DNA from: Wuchereria bancrofti
Lineage: Eukaryota; Nematoda; Chromadorea; Rhabditida; Onchocercidae
Direction of reading: 5' to 3'
Length of the DNA stretch: 64,000 nt
Assembly (NCBI GenBank): GCA_005281725.1
Contig: SSBO01000012.1
Location: forward strand, 7,354,698 to 7,418,697
How positions within the stretch are numbered: position 1 is the first letter of the stretch; each line of letters opens with the position of its first letter. Both the position numbers and the translations under genes were made by a program. The notes below the pieces were generated by a model that saw nothing but the letters and a program-made list of their open reading frames with translations, was not told the DNA's origin and made no database searches. Of this stretch, positions 1 through 15,913 are shown piece after piece.

Positions 1-376
1 TTTTTTTCGCATTTTCTTCATGAATCAAAGGAATTGCAAAGTGGTTTGAAAGTAGTAACATGAGTTTCCTGTAGAAAACCCAGGTAGCACACGATTGAAC
101 AGCAGTGGAAAACTGACCGCCCTGAATGATCGAATAATTCCGGTGGAATTGCATGAAATGTGCCTCTAGATGTAAGAAGGCAAATCTGCCGTCAAACTTC
201 TTTATTAATACATTTCATTCGATACGTTTCAGCTACCCTTAATATAGATATTGCAACAAATTTCAATCTGTTTGCTTAAATTGTTGGACACAGTTGTATG
301 ACAGCAATAAGATGTATATGACGTACATAATTTGTGCTTGCAATATTTCCATACTGATCTATAGAAGGTCATTTAG

Positions 377-3337
377 ATCAGAGAAACAGTTGTCGCTACT
401 GTCGTTTTCAGCGGTGCTTAGAAGTTGGGATGGATCCGAAAGGTATTCTTGCTATAAAATAATTTCTGTAACAGAGATTTTTCAGCTCGTTTTAGATGCA
501 GTTTATATTGACTTTTTTGAATTACAATAAGTTATAAAAAAAAGAGGTTTAATAATGTTAAAAAGTTGACATAAACTTGTTACTCATTGCAATCATTTGT
601 GAAAAATGATCTTGTTAATTGAGTCCCAAGCTTTATTAAAATAATATTACAGCAGTGCGACCTGATCGTGATTTAACTGGTAGACAACGAGTTCCACGTT
701 TGCGAAAAAGACAGATCGATGAAGAACTCATAAGCCACATGGTACATAATGTTTCAGTTTTTGTTCTTTCAAGTATCTTTATTCATTTTATTCAATTGCA
801 ATTCCTTATATTTTACTCGCCAGCAAAAGGCACTTATTTCTGTTAATTTCAAACTATCTAAATGATTGAAATTACTATGGTGGAAAATACGTCTTCAAAT
901 GTATTTATTTGTAATGAATATCTCTGTTGCGATGAGTCATTTTGAAAATGTCTTTTGCAAGGCTTTTTGTTAGACTGTTATAATGGACGAGTTAAATTGT
1001 TCAAGTTTTTTCTAGGTGCATCAAATAATGAGTACCTTTACTTTGATGCTCATCTTTTAGCATAATGTTGGTAGTAATTTTTTTCAAATGCGATTGCAAG
1101 ATGATGAGTGGTCACACAAACTACCGGTGGAATCACGTGTACTGCTAATGCAATTGATGAATATTGAGTGGAAAATTGTTAAAGCAGATGAAACATTATG
1201 CACAAGGAATGGTACTAAGCATTCATCCAAGACCGTTTCTCTTCGGGAACTTTTTGAACACAGACCAATTCTAGATGGCCGATCAACTAAGGTAACGCAT
1301 ATTTTTGGCTTTTAAATATCCATAGAAAACGCTACTAAATAAAAAAACTAGATGTTACAATTTTGCTAGCCACACTCTTCTCTATGCTATAGACGAGGTA
1401 ACGCATTGCTCTTTCGTATTAAAATCCTTATTTCCCTTCCAGGGTTTTTTGTTGGGCTGTTATATAGGATGAATTAAGTTTTAAATTTTTCCTGGTTCAT
1501 CAAATAGGGGCTTTTACATTAGTGCTCATCTTTTGACATAACGCTGGTACTAATTTTTTTCAAATGTAGAAAGACAGATATTATTACTAAATTATATATA
1601 CAAGAATGTTAATGACTGCATTAAACTGAAATGAAATCCATCACGCTCCGTATTATAGATTCTATACGAACCATACCGGATGGCTCAACTCGATGAACTA
1701 CCTCAGATTGCTCATCGCAGAGCGATGACTGCCGTCGATTGGGTTGATTCACTGGCCGAACTAGCTGATATTACTGATAGAGAAGATAAGGTACACATTC
1801 AATATGGATTAGTTGATTCTTCTAGTTAGAACGTTATTATCGCTCGTCGCAAATCCAGACGATGTTAAGAACTAAACTACGGAGAAATAATTTTATCTAA
1901 TTCCATCTTATCAAAATCGTGAAAAATATTCTTTCTTTTAATTATGGACCAGGTTCTACGATTTCAATCAGATTAGTATCAAGAACACCAGCCTAATTTT
2001 TAGGTCGCTCTTGTAAAGTCATGCTATTCACCTCTGAATATATTCAATTTTTCAATAAAAACCGCTCAAAGCACTGATAACCCCGATATATTATGCTTAT
2101 ACGGTTTTTCATATGTACCAAGGAATCTTCCACTCGAATTTACCCAAGCAAAGTGATGTCCTCACTAACTGTCACATCATTTAAATTTTCTTGTTCTTTT
2201 CTTTAAATATCGCTTGCTGTTCAAAGTGTTGTTTTTCTTACTTTGTAAGAGATGGTGTGTAATAATGAACTGTAAGATGCTATTTATATAAGATCGTTTC
2301 AGTCAGCTGCCTGACGACCTAGTCAATAGAACGTTAAACGAACTAGTAATCCCTTTGAGGAAGCTGAAATTGAAGGACGAAGAAGTAGTACCACTCAAAG
2401 CAGTAATAATTTTAAATCCGAGTATGTTTTTTTGATATAATTTGTTATATACTGTCGTGATATTTCTGGATCAGTTCTCGATATTTTCATGATGCAAAAG
2501 ATTTCTAGATGCGAAAGATTTATCGGTGCCCGCACAGCAAGTTGTATCAGATCTTCGGGACCGTGTCCAAGAAGTGCTATTTGATGTTATCAAAGAGTTA
2601 AATCCCACCTATGCTGCTACTGCACGGTTTGGCAACCTCCTTTTGTTAATACCTACAATCATGGTACGAATATTGGTTTCACTAATGATATTCTTTTGAA
2701 ACTACTTATTTTATTGTCATGAAATTAAATAAGGAGTAAACGCAGTTTGGTTTTTCTTGGGAAATTTTTTTAAGAACGCTTCTTCATTGAAAAGGGAACA
2801 ATGTGGAGTAGAACCCAACCTAAATAATGCTTACAGATGCTGTCACGGACGGTGAGTGAGGATTCGCAATTCGTACAAGCTTTAGAAAGAGGTGAGAAAG
2901 AGGACAATCTACTCAATGAAATGTTTGGTGATATGTATGCCAAACTAGACAATCCAGTAACCTCGACATCCTCACCACCGATGCTTGGAAACCCGGCTGA
3001 AATATCGTTAAAAGTTTGTCCTGATCAGATTACAATTTATATATGAAATAAATTGTACAACCGCTTATGAGACAATTATGTCCCAAGTAATAACTGTAAT
3101 GAACTGATCAAAACTATATTACATATTTATTATAGTTTGTTGCAGTATGCCAGCTCATCACCTCGACCAACAAAAATAAATGATAATGTGGGAAATGCAG
3201 AGAAATGTATAATGGACTCGAGCACACAAACTTATCCAGATGACAGCCTTAAAGGATCGTTATCAAGTAGCAGCCTATGCAAATCACTTACCCCTCCTAG
3301 CCATGTAAAAATTCCTTCACATCACTTTACCATGTAG
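377..3337 (+). CDS. HNF4-like nuclear hormone receptor, 5' incomplete
   Basis: Nine exons fit with agreeing phases: 377-442, 653-741, 1061-1291, 1659-1790, 2004-2152, 2303-2421, 2509-2663, 2837-3013 and 3146-3337 (435 residues visible). The first exon opens inside the second zinc finger of the DNA-binding domain with RNSCRYCRFQRCLEVGMDPK, continued by AVRPDRD. The first finger and P-box lie left of the window. The following exons form a ligand-binding domain with the signature-like helix WVDSLAELADITDREDK followed by VALVKSCYSPLNIF. Family knowledge: this DBD/LBD pattern is HNF4-like (NR2A), the group that expanded in nematodes into metabolic regulators such as NHR-49. The exact orthologue is not assigned. 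The tail is Ser/Thr/Pro-rich. Without the last splice, exon 8 would read through to a stop at 3044-3046, giving a shorter alternative C-terminus. It would act as a nuclear transcription factor. Confidence 0.88.
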
Positions 3338-5045
3338 AAATGTCCCCTATTGCAAGGAAATAATTAAGCCCAGTTAAATATTTCATCCTATGATCCGCTT
3401 CAGTCAACCTGAATACTTGCGTAGGTTGTTCCGTGAAAAGCTATCCATATATAATATAGTCGAGAAAAATACCCCCCCCCCCCCCACCTTGAAAAAAGAA
3501 AAAAGACACCTTGAAAACTAGTATTTGAATGTAGCTACATTTTCGATCTTTGAAACAATCATAGCAGATAAATGAAACTTCTGTGACCAATAAAGATTGC
3601 AGGTGAGCTTCAGTCCACTTCATTACCCCCTGAATGATGATCTAACGAATTATTCGTTTGCTCCGGATTACAATGAGATCCATAATGATTGTGGTGATTT
3701 ATTCTTCCTCATGGACGACATCAAATGATCTTGGCCACTTTTTTCTGCACACACACATTTCAGTTGTATACAGTGTACCTGCTAGTCACATAGCATCCTT
3801 CCAATGCCTGTGATAACGTTTTTATCATTCAATTTTCACTTAGATTTGCTCGGCCATACCAAGCAACATTACCGATGCATTATAGAAATTTCTATTATGT
3901 GGTGACATAGCATTTAATTCATATCATTAGTATTAAGGCTAAATTCCTTTATATCTAGATCTTCACATGTAGCAGCTTTTCATCTCCTAGTCAAAGAAAT
4001 AATGTTATTCAGTTAGCTGTAAATATAGTAAAATGTATAATCACCAGAACGATAACTTCGCGTCTCTTGAGAGAATCTTCCCTCACCAATCCTCTACCTC
4101 TAATAACTCCAGAATACCTCTACCTCATTTTCCACACTACACCAATTCGAGCTAGCTGAATTTCAAATTCCAAATTTCACAACCCAGTCAAGTTCCTCAA
4201 TTCTTATCCGTTATTTAGTGACAGTTTCTCATAATTGAACATGTGTATTTTTCATCGTAATTTAGACAAATTCAGCAGCACTTAGATATCCTACACTATG
4301 ACGGACGACTTCCTACATTACACACCAATGACCATTTAAGAAGCTGCATTAACCTAACAAAGTATAGACGAATTAAAAATGGCCAACCTCCCCAGCCCTA
4401 TACTTCACTCAATGTCATTAACTGAGTTCTGCTTGAATTTAATTCCGCTACCTCTCACGTCAGCTCTAGTTATTTTTAAGTTAAAGATTTTATTGTGCCT
4501 TGCATAAAACATATCTTTTTGTTTGTTTGCTTGATACATAAAGGAAGCCCTCAAAATTGTTCTTTTAGTGCGGAAGACCAGTCAAAAATTTATAACACTT
4601 TAAAAGTAAAAACATAAATTAACTTTATGAAATACAAACTATATCAATTATCACAATTCGATATCGAAAGAAATCGAAATTGAAGTTCTACAAATAAAAG
4701 TGAGCAACAAGCATTAATAGAAACAATTTAACAATATTAAAATATATGTAAAGAGAAAACATTGACAATCCAAGACAATTTTATTTCAATCACTTCGGAG
4801 AGCACTTAATGTAAAACAATCCTTCAGACTAACAACATACAATAAGTATTATGTATGGACAACAAAACAGTATCTTTACTAAAACGTAGAATGGGGTATT
4901 TTGGAAATTCAAGTCAAATTATAAATTGTAAAACAGTCGAAACCTCTAGACACCTCATAATTAGGATAATATCTAATTTTCCCGTGTACAAATTCTATTC
5001 ATTTGTTACTTTCATTCAAATAAATAGATTGAGAACTTTGCAAAT
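3338..5045. other. Intergenic region between two convergent genes
   Basis: This span separates the 3' ends of the nuclear receptor and the proteasome gene. I see AT-rich sequence, a C homopolymer at 3472-3485 and no open frame with splice sites or recognisable protein similarity. Both 3' UTRs must lie here. Confidence 0.7.
3472..3485. repeat. C14 homopolymer
   Basis: A run of 14 consecutive C residues, followed by ACC. It is striking in such AT-rich surroundings and its exact length is likely to be unstable or mis-sequenced. Confidence 0.9.
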
Positions 5046-8150
<3,105 letters not shown>

Positions 8151-8155
<5 letters not shown>

Positions 8156-8167
8156 GCATCCAATGTT
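8151..8167 (+). promoter_or_regulatory. Probable spliced-leader acceptor and short 5' UTR of the RCC1-repeat gene
   Basis: TTACAG ends at 8155, leaving 12 bases before the chosen ATG at 8168. Another ATG at 8163 overlaps it in a different frame and ends at a TAG after about 28 codons. The 8168 start was chosen because only it joins in phase to the second exon. Confidence 0.5.
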
Positions 8168-11100
8168 ATGTCTTACAAGTGGAAAAGGGAAAATTGGGGA
8201 TGTGAACTGGGTGATAACGAACGAATTATTGATTGGTCATTTTTAGCGGAATTGAATTTCACATTAGCTGCTTTATTAACTTCTAAAGGTGAAGTAATCA
8301 TGTCATTTTAGGTTTTTATTGGCGACTTGAATTTAGTGGTGGCATCAGAATCTAAAATTGTATTGAGTAATTGTTATTAACTGAAGCCATGCTTGTAAGA
8401 ATTGGGTATACTTGTTATACATTTTAAATTTTCAATTTCTTTTGCGAAATTGAGCAAAATCTTTTTAAATACGAATGCGCATAGTGTAAGTATAAGCTCG
8501 TATTTATTCAGTAAATCGTAGTGTTCATCTGTCATAATAGCTTCTTTGTAGACTTTTTCCCGAATATACATTACAGAATAAGGGAATTAAAATATTCGTG
8601 GGAGTCTTAAAGTTGATTGCCTTTGTGAACTGGGAACTGCTTTTTTTTTCAACAGTTAATTTTTGTTTCATGTGATTAGGTCTGCTTTTATTGCACATCA
8701 AATAAATATTTTTTGTATAGGTGGGGTTCTAATTTATTCTAACGTTGGAAGCAGTGGCACCAAACTCTGTGTTACTCATTTACAAAAATTTGCTCCAACT
8801 GTAAACGAGGCTGCTGCCATATGCGTTCTTCCTGATGCCAGTGGGCTAGCATTTATTCTTTTAAAGGGGAGTGTTCTATTGGTACCGCTGCGGTGTATTC
8901 TAGTAAGTTTTCGTTCTTTTAATTAACATGGATATCACTTTTTACAACGGAGATTGGAAGCTGTGCTGATTTTATTTGTACAGGTAGTTATTTCAAATTC
9001 TTGCTCATGTATTTTCTTTGAGGACGTGCCATGGGGTAGATGTGATATTTTGGCCAATGATTCCGTTTCAATTTTGGAAGTTAATGGTGTGGAAGAAGGA
9101 TGCTTGTGTACACCAACTTCTGCACTCTGTTACAGTGCTCATCATTCAAATCGTCCTTACTTAATATATGCGAATAAGGTATCATTATTATATTTTTTCA
9201 TAACTCACCTTTCAAGTACAACGTTGATTTTATATTTGTTCTTTTATAGGCAGGACAGCTTTTCATTATTGATTTAACTATGATGGTAGTATCCGTGATG
9301 TTAAGAGCACCGGAAAGCATTCATAATATTGCTTTGTACACAAACAAAGGCGATGTTCATTTACTGGTTTGTTTTCCTTTTTCGAAATTTTTTATTAAGG
9401 GTGCATCAGACAAATATTCACCTAATTTAATCTCAGTCATGCTGACAATTGTTTGTCTTCATTATTTTTTATGAAGTTTACTTCAGGTAAGCGGTTTCAC
9501 GAGTGAACAGTGGATATTGCCACTGGAAACTGATGGACGTGGCTTGCGTGAAACGTTAGGTCAGGTTATACCATGGGATTTAAGAGAACAGTATCACAAA
9601 ACATCGCAGATCAGTGTTGCCTTCGATGGGTTGCTTGCTGTGCTTAGCACTGAAGATTGTGTTGTCAAGGTAAGCCACGAATTTTCCAGAAATTGTTAAT
9701 ATTATCAAGTGTTTATCTGTCTACCATCGTAAAAGCCCAGTATATAACATATGACAATATTGTTTAAAAGAACTGTTTATAATTTTATTGAGTTCTACGA
9801 CGATGCCGATATGAAAATAGCGAAAAATATCGTCTCTGTGCCTGAAAATACGTGGCAGGTGCATATTCTTCCGCATGTGGTATTTGCTATTACTGATCAG
9901 GTTTCTGACAATGGAGTTTCTGTTCACTTCGGTGTGAGTTTCCACGTATTGTATTAATTTGTTGCTTCATATGTGATTAGTTCTGCAGTGTTATATTAAG
10001 TTCAAACGACGTTCTAACCATCATAACACAAATAGCATGCGGTGTGCCATCTCGATCTTATTATTTATATGATTGTTTAGTTTAAGTACCATTTTAGGGT
10101 TTGTTCAGTACTGCAAAGATTTTTTACGAAAAAATCCTTGATTTTTCAAGTGAGAAGGTATTGGGTTTTGTACCGATTATATGCGAGAATATTCTGCCTT
10201 CGTGTTTACTTGTGACGGAACATGACGTTATCGTTTTATCTCCAAACAAGTTATTTCTTTGCTATTATATCTCGCAGCCACAGTTTTACATAGTATTTAC
10301 TTTATAGTCTTTCTGAATCTTGTGTTTGTAGTTATGACAATTCTAGAGAGCTCCATATGGAAATGGTGATAAAACGTTTTAGGTCTTTACGCGAGGTTCT
10401 GGTTGATTATGTCGCGGAACTCGACTTCAGTTATAACATTTGCATGTTAGTAGCTGAAACATTTAAAATAAATGTCGCTGATTTGGTTCAAAATGTCCTT
10501 GACGACACTTTTTCTACTATTCAGAATTCTGCAGACAGAGAAATCATTCTGAATAAACTGATTAATCTTGCACTTGATTCATCTGTGAGTTCATGACACG
10601 CACTTTTGCAGTTTTTGGTTAATTTGCTGGAAAATGATATTTGTTCCAAATTATTTTTTGAGTTTCCAGTTGGGATTTTTTAAAACTTAGTACTTGTAAG
10701 TTGCCTTGTCGAGTCAACGGTTATATCCTTTGGCCTAGTATTCTGAATACTAGTACTAGCCACAATCATTGTATGCGTTTTCAAATCTGTTGGTAAAACT
10801 TGGCAAATATCAAATATAGAAGTGTGAACACTAAATGTTGGCTCAACGAGTTATTTTCCAGGATTCTTACTTCATTCTTTTTCAGATGGATCTTATCACT
10901 TTAATAGAGTGGTGCACGAAGAGTAGTTCTGAACATGCCCTTGTGGAAGTGGTGAGAGACATATGTGCAGAAGATCCAAATGAAAAAGGCAGACATTACA
11001 TGATCAACCTTTGCATGGCTCGTTATAAAGCCTTCCCTCAAGACAAAGATAAAATCGAAACCATTTTAAAGTAAGTGTTTTGATCTTGGAACTGCAGTGT

Positions 11101-14100
11101 TTACCACTTTCTTGCATTTTATACTAGTGATAAATTCCTTCATCTGTATTCTTCATAATGACAAAAAAGACTAGTTTTTGGTCTCTTATAAATTTTTCCG
11201 AAATTCCAGCGAATTTTTGATACAACATCAAGATGTTCACGTCGGCATGGAACAGTTGCTTGAAGCGGATTTTTGGACGACTGTTACTATAGTTGTTGAT
11301 AATTCGTTAGATAAAGCTGAGATTGTGGGAAGATATCTAGCAAGAACCAAAAAGGATTGGCCAGCAGTTCGTAGTTCATTCATTGTGAAAATTTTGTCAT
11401 CTCTGTGTTGGAAATCATGCAGCAAAGAGGATGGTGAAATGCTTTTACGGCGTATGACGGAATTTGTACCTCACCTGAGATCTATACCACATCTCACTAC
11501 TTTTGCTAAGATTGGAGTGGAACAGGTGACGAGGTTTGTAATTTTTTGATGAAGCCGACTTCTTTACTTGATTATAAAATTCTATTTTAGCTTAATAGCT
11601 CGAAGGTTTGATTTGAGCAGATATATTTGCGAAGTTATATTCTTCTTGCAGTTATCAAAATAATGCATCTGTTCTCTACGTGATATCTTTGTTGCATCTG
11701 ATGCAAGCAACATATAATACTGTAAGTTTTTCAGGTTTTTAATGTAAAGAGACTATTTTTCTATGCTGAACCATTTCCATGTTTCATTACTGAGTTCATA
11801 TTTCTCAAATACTCTCTAAAAAACTTTTCTTTATTTGAATTTCCCTTGTTATATTAGACTGTTTGTTAGTGTGGATAACTGACATTTTTTTAATATTTAA
11901 TATAGTCAAATTTTAATATAGTCAATGTGAAATTTGTTCATGGACATTCGTGGTTAAAGGTTAACTATAATATATTAAAGCTATATTAAGAGACAATAAT
12001 TAAAATTCGTTGCAGCGTTTTCCTTCTGAAGCGGATAGCATTATTTCAAGTGGATCGAACTTTACTGCCGTAGTGACTTCTGAGGAAGGTATTGGTTATT
12101 GGGGAGAATTTTCCCCAGGACCATTAAAGTCAAAAGAATGTGAAAAATCTCTTGGACAACGTGCATCTCGTTTATGTGTGCTGGATTTACCTGTTCGAAT
12201 TTGTAGCGTTTCTTGCGGCACCGAACATTTGCTTTGCTTAACTATACATGGGAAAGTCTATGCATTTGGTCGAAATAGGTTTGAAATAGTATTATATTGG
12301 TATTAAAATTCAGGGGTTTTTAGAGGATAAAATTTTTCATTCGCAATTTTTTCTTTTTTGCTGACAAAACCGATTTGCTTCTTGTAATGTACTGTTTTTA
12401 AGCTCATAACAAAGTTTTGTTGAATGTGGCGAATTCTGTTATTTATAGATTTGGTCAGTGTGGTGTTGGTCATACAAGTGAGATTACGGTGGCAGCGGAA
12501 ATTGTCGATAATTATGGGAGCGCCCGTGCAGTATGTGCTGGACATTATCATTCAGCATTAATCAATGAAGAAGGATATGCTTTCACTTGGGGTTGGTCGT
12601 TTTATGGACAGCTTGGAATTAATACACGCTCTTCATTCACAGACGAACTGGTTCCGAGTCTGGTGAAATCTTTGAAGTAAGTTTTAAGATTTGTACTTAT
12701 TGTTCAGCAGTTGAATGATAGTTTTTATATGAGTCCGTACTTTTTTTTTTAAATTGTTGCAATTCCACTCTAACACTCGAAACGAGTGTTTATTGGTTTT
12801 CAGTTTAGTTTAGAGTTGAAAGAAATGAAATTTTTGTTTAAAAAATATGTCAGAAAGCACACTTATAGTATGTATTTCAGTGGGCGAGTTATTTCAGTTG
12901 CTTGTGGATATGCACATACATTGTTTTTGATGGAATCAGGCGTTGTTTATTCTTGTGGTAACGGGTCATATGGACAGTTGGGTGTTGGTGCTGAAATAAA
13001 AAAACGTTTCGAACCTGAGGCAGTTCCTGTGCCGAATAAAGTTCTCATGATTGCTTCGAAGTATTTCCACTGTTTAGCTGTATCTGAAGGGCAGAAAATT
13101 TATTGCTGGGGTGCTAATCCGCAAGCACTAAAGATGAAAATGTTTGTTAAACGAAGATTGCGCATAGAAACAGATAAAGGTACTTCGACGAATGTGAAAA
13201 GAAATGATAAACTGACAATCAGTAACTCCCACTTAACAGTCACTGAGTTGGAACATATGGTTTGTCTTTCACTGATTAATGTTTTTTTTATAAGTTTTGG
13301 TTCAAAATGCAATTGAGAAGTAACTTTACATAACTTCAGGTGCAGGGAAGAATAATACACATTGATGCAGGTTATAGTCATTCAGCTGTTATAAACGAAT
13401 ATAAAAATCTGTACACGTGGGGTAAAAGTTTGGATATGCAACTGGGTCATGGTAACAAGAAAGAGCAAGAAGAACCACATCAGCTGTTTGAACCAGCTGC
13501 TGCTTGGGATTTCGTTTCGTGTGGTATACTTTGTATTCTGTACTTAACTATGTTATTTCTGAAGTTGTAAAGACACTTTTTTTTTGTAGGTTACGATTTC
13601 ACGACTGCCGTAACCTCTCAAGGCACTATCTACGTCTGGGGGAGAAATTATAAAGGCCATTTGGGTGTTGAATCAGGCGTTCCTTCATCAGTTAGTCGTA
13701 AAATTGTATTCAAAACTGCTAAAGGTCCTTCGAAGACAATTGAAGTGGCTGGTGATAGTCCTTGCATACCACGACCAACAAAGTTTCCAGCTTTGATTGC
13801 GTTTTCGCTCACAGGTTTTTCTTGGTTGCATTACTTTCCCTGTTTCAAAACTATTTTTCCGTGTGTAAATTTATTATTATTATAAAAAAATGATTTTTTT
13901 TAGCGTTAGTTGCAAAGTTTAAGGTGAGTTATTCAAATTTCAGAAGTATGTTTTGACGAAGTGAGAAGACGTAGTTTCATTGATTTTGTCAAAAAAATGG
14001 ATTCAAACGCAATCTCAGATATTTCTTCTGAGCTTCTTAGAAATCCAGTGTACTGTCTTCCTGCTATATACATGCATTTATTGGCTGGTGATCTCATTCA

Positions 14101-15913
14101 TGCTATTGAATTTCTTATTCATTTGCCGTCCAGAGAAATAGAAGCAATAGCAGATAATAATAATGAGCAAGAAGGAAGCGGATTTTTTGCGTCCATTGAT
14201 ATTATCTGGGATTTGATATGCAAACACCCAAATTTTACGGTTCAGTCCAAGGCTATATCGAATTTGCTGAGCACTTTTCTTGTTGGTGATCGTGTTATTA
14301 AAAATAAGAAATTAAGCGCCTTGGCTCCGCTACTTTTGATTTCGAAACCAGATGTACTTTGTTCGTTGAATTCATCTGAATTCCTGGAAATTTTGGAGAA
14401 ATGGCAACCTGATCCATCTTTTCATGGTCTACAAGTATCTCAAAATTCTATCCAGGTTTGTCGATAAATTTTGTTATGTGAAAAGTTGATTAAGATATCC
14501 TATCGTTCTTCCAGTTAGTTTATGTTTTCCATTAAGGCCTCATTACTTGTGGTGTAATCCTTCACTGGTTTTTATATATCGTTTTGTTTTGTTTTCATAT
14601 TCAGAATTTATCAGTATCCGTAATTTTATTGTTCCTGCCCCTCACTTGCTTATTTTCCTTCCTAAGATAAGAAATCCTTAACAGCTCTATATTTATGTGC
14701 TGGAAATTAAGTTCAAAGTTGTTTGGGATGTTCTATGAAAAAAAAAATAGGTAATGAAATACTGAGTACTGCAGATAATGCAAGCTAGCGTAGAAGTCTG
14801 TGGGTTTTCTCGTATGCTTACTTACTGCCATTAGGATTTCTTTTAATTGGTTAAGGTAATTTAGCAATGTCTTAGCAGTGTACATTCAGGATGAAAAACG
14901 TCAGTTAGATTGATTTACTAATTTTTGGATTGGGCAAATTATTCCCTAAAAGGTGAAAACACAAACAACAAAGTGATATATAACTATCATTGGATGAATA
15001 CAATCTAAATAAAAAACAGTTTCTTAATGAAGAGGCGTATGTTGGTGAAAACTATGTTTTTAGTCTTTCATTTTAATTTTAGTTAATTGGAATTAGGGTT
15101 TTTTGGTATTATTCACTCTTTATGGGGGAGAAAAGTCTTTATTTTTGTTAACATTTTTGTAATGTACTTTTGGTCGGTGTCTGTTACTAGCCAGTCCAGA
15201 GCACATCTGTGACCTTAAGTTTTCTCGGAGGCAAAAAACTTCAGGAGTTCTTTTGTTCTCTGTAGTCCAATTTGAAGTTCGGTTTTTGGTATTATAATTT
15301 GCGGGTAGCGCAGTATGATGTATATATCAGGGGGGAAATGTTTTTGCATAATCTTTTAGAATTACTCAGGAAGAGTGCGGTACTGGACTTGCTGTGGTAC
15401 TGTGGAAAAACACCCTGTGATGGTTCGGAACAGTATAATTAATGATAAAAGACGAGTTTGTCGAAGATGCTGTGAAAAATGGTCATGCTCAGTGCGAGCA
15501 AAGTTCCTTAAGTACAAAAATAACATTAGTAATTAACGTGGACGTGCATTTCCAGCATTAGTGTGCTCCATGCAATCACGTAAGTGAACTTTGATGATAA
15601 ATATGGCAACAAAATGTCATAAGTGAACATAAGGGCAGCAAAGCTCTGACCGTATGTTGAGGAATCTGCTGGATGAAACTTGGGCCACTGTTTCAAGTCA
15701 CTCATTTGAACGCCAGAGATTTTTAGCTAGTTTGGATAACTACCGTGAAACAGTTTTACAATTACAGACTTATGTTTATATATGGAAATTTATTTTACAA
15801 GTTCAGTTCTACTGCGGTTTGATTCTGATAAGCACTTAGTTTTCATCCTTACGCAGAAAGGTTGGGGATCTGAAATTGTGGTTGTAAGCAAGTTCTTGGA
15901 AATGGAGAAATAG
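8168..15913 (+). CDS. Large RCC1-repeat protein with unidentified N-terminal half
   Basis: Nineteen exons join with agreeing phases: 8168-8288, 8721-8902, 8984-9178, 9250-9366, 9487-9669, 9793-9933, 10098-10249, 10332-10584, 10886-11070, 11210-11533, 11652-11721, 12016-12278, 12449-12676, 12881-13259, 13340-13523, 13590-13814, 13944-14455, 15639-15773 and 15857-15913 (about 1301 residues). Residues about 642-1067 contain some seven RCC1-type blades, seen as YAFGRNRFGQCGVG, AFTWGWSFYGQLGI, VYSCGNGSYGQLGVG, LYTWGKSLDMQLGHG and IYVWGRNYKGHLGV. Residues 1-360 are beta-rich like a propeller; 365-640 and 1069-1240 look alpha-helical. RCC1 propellers act as exchange factors or scaffolds; no function is assigned here. 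The sixth exon uses a weak GAG acceptor. The last two exons lie behind a 1.2-kb intron and are uncertain; reading through at 14455 would stop at 14465. Confidence 0.8.
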
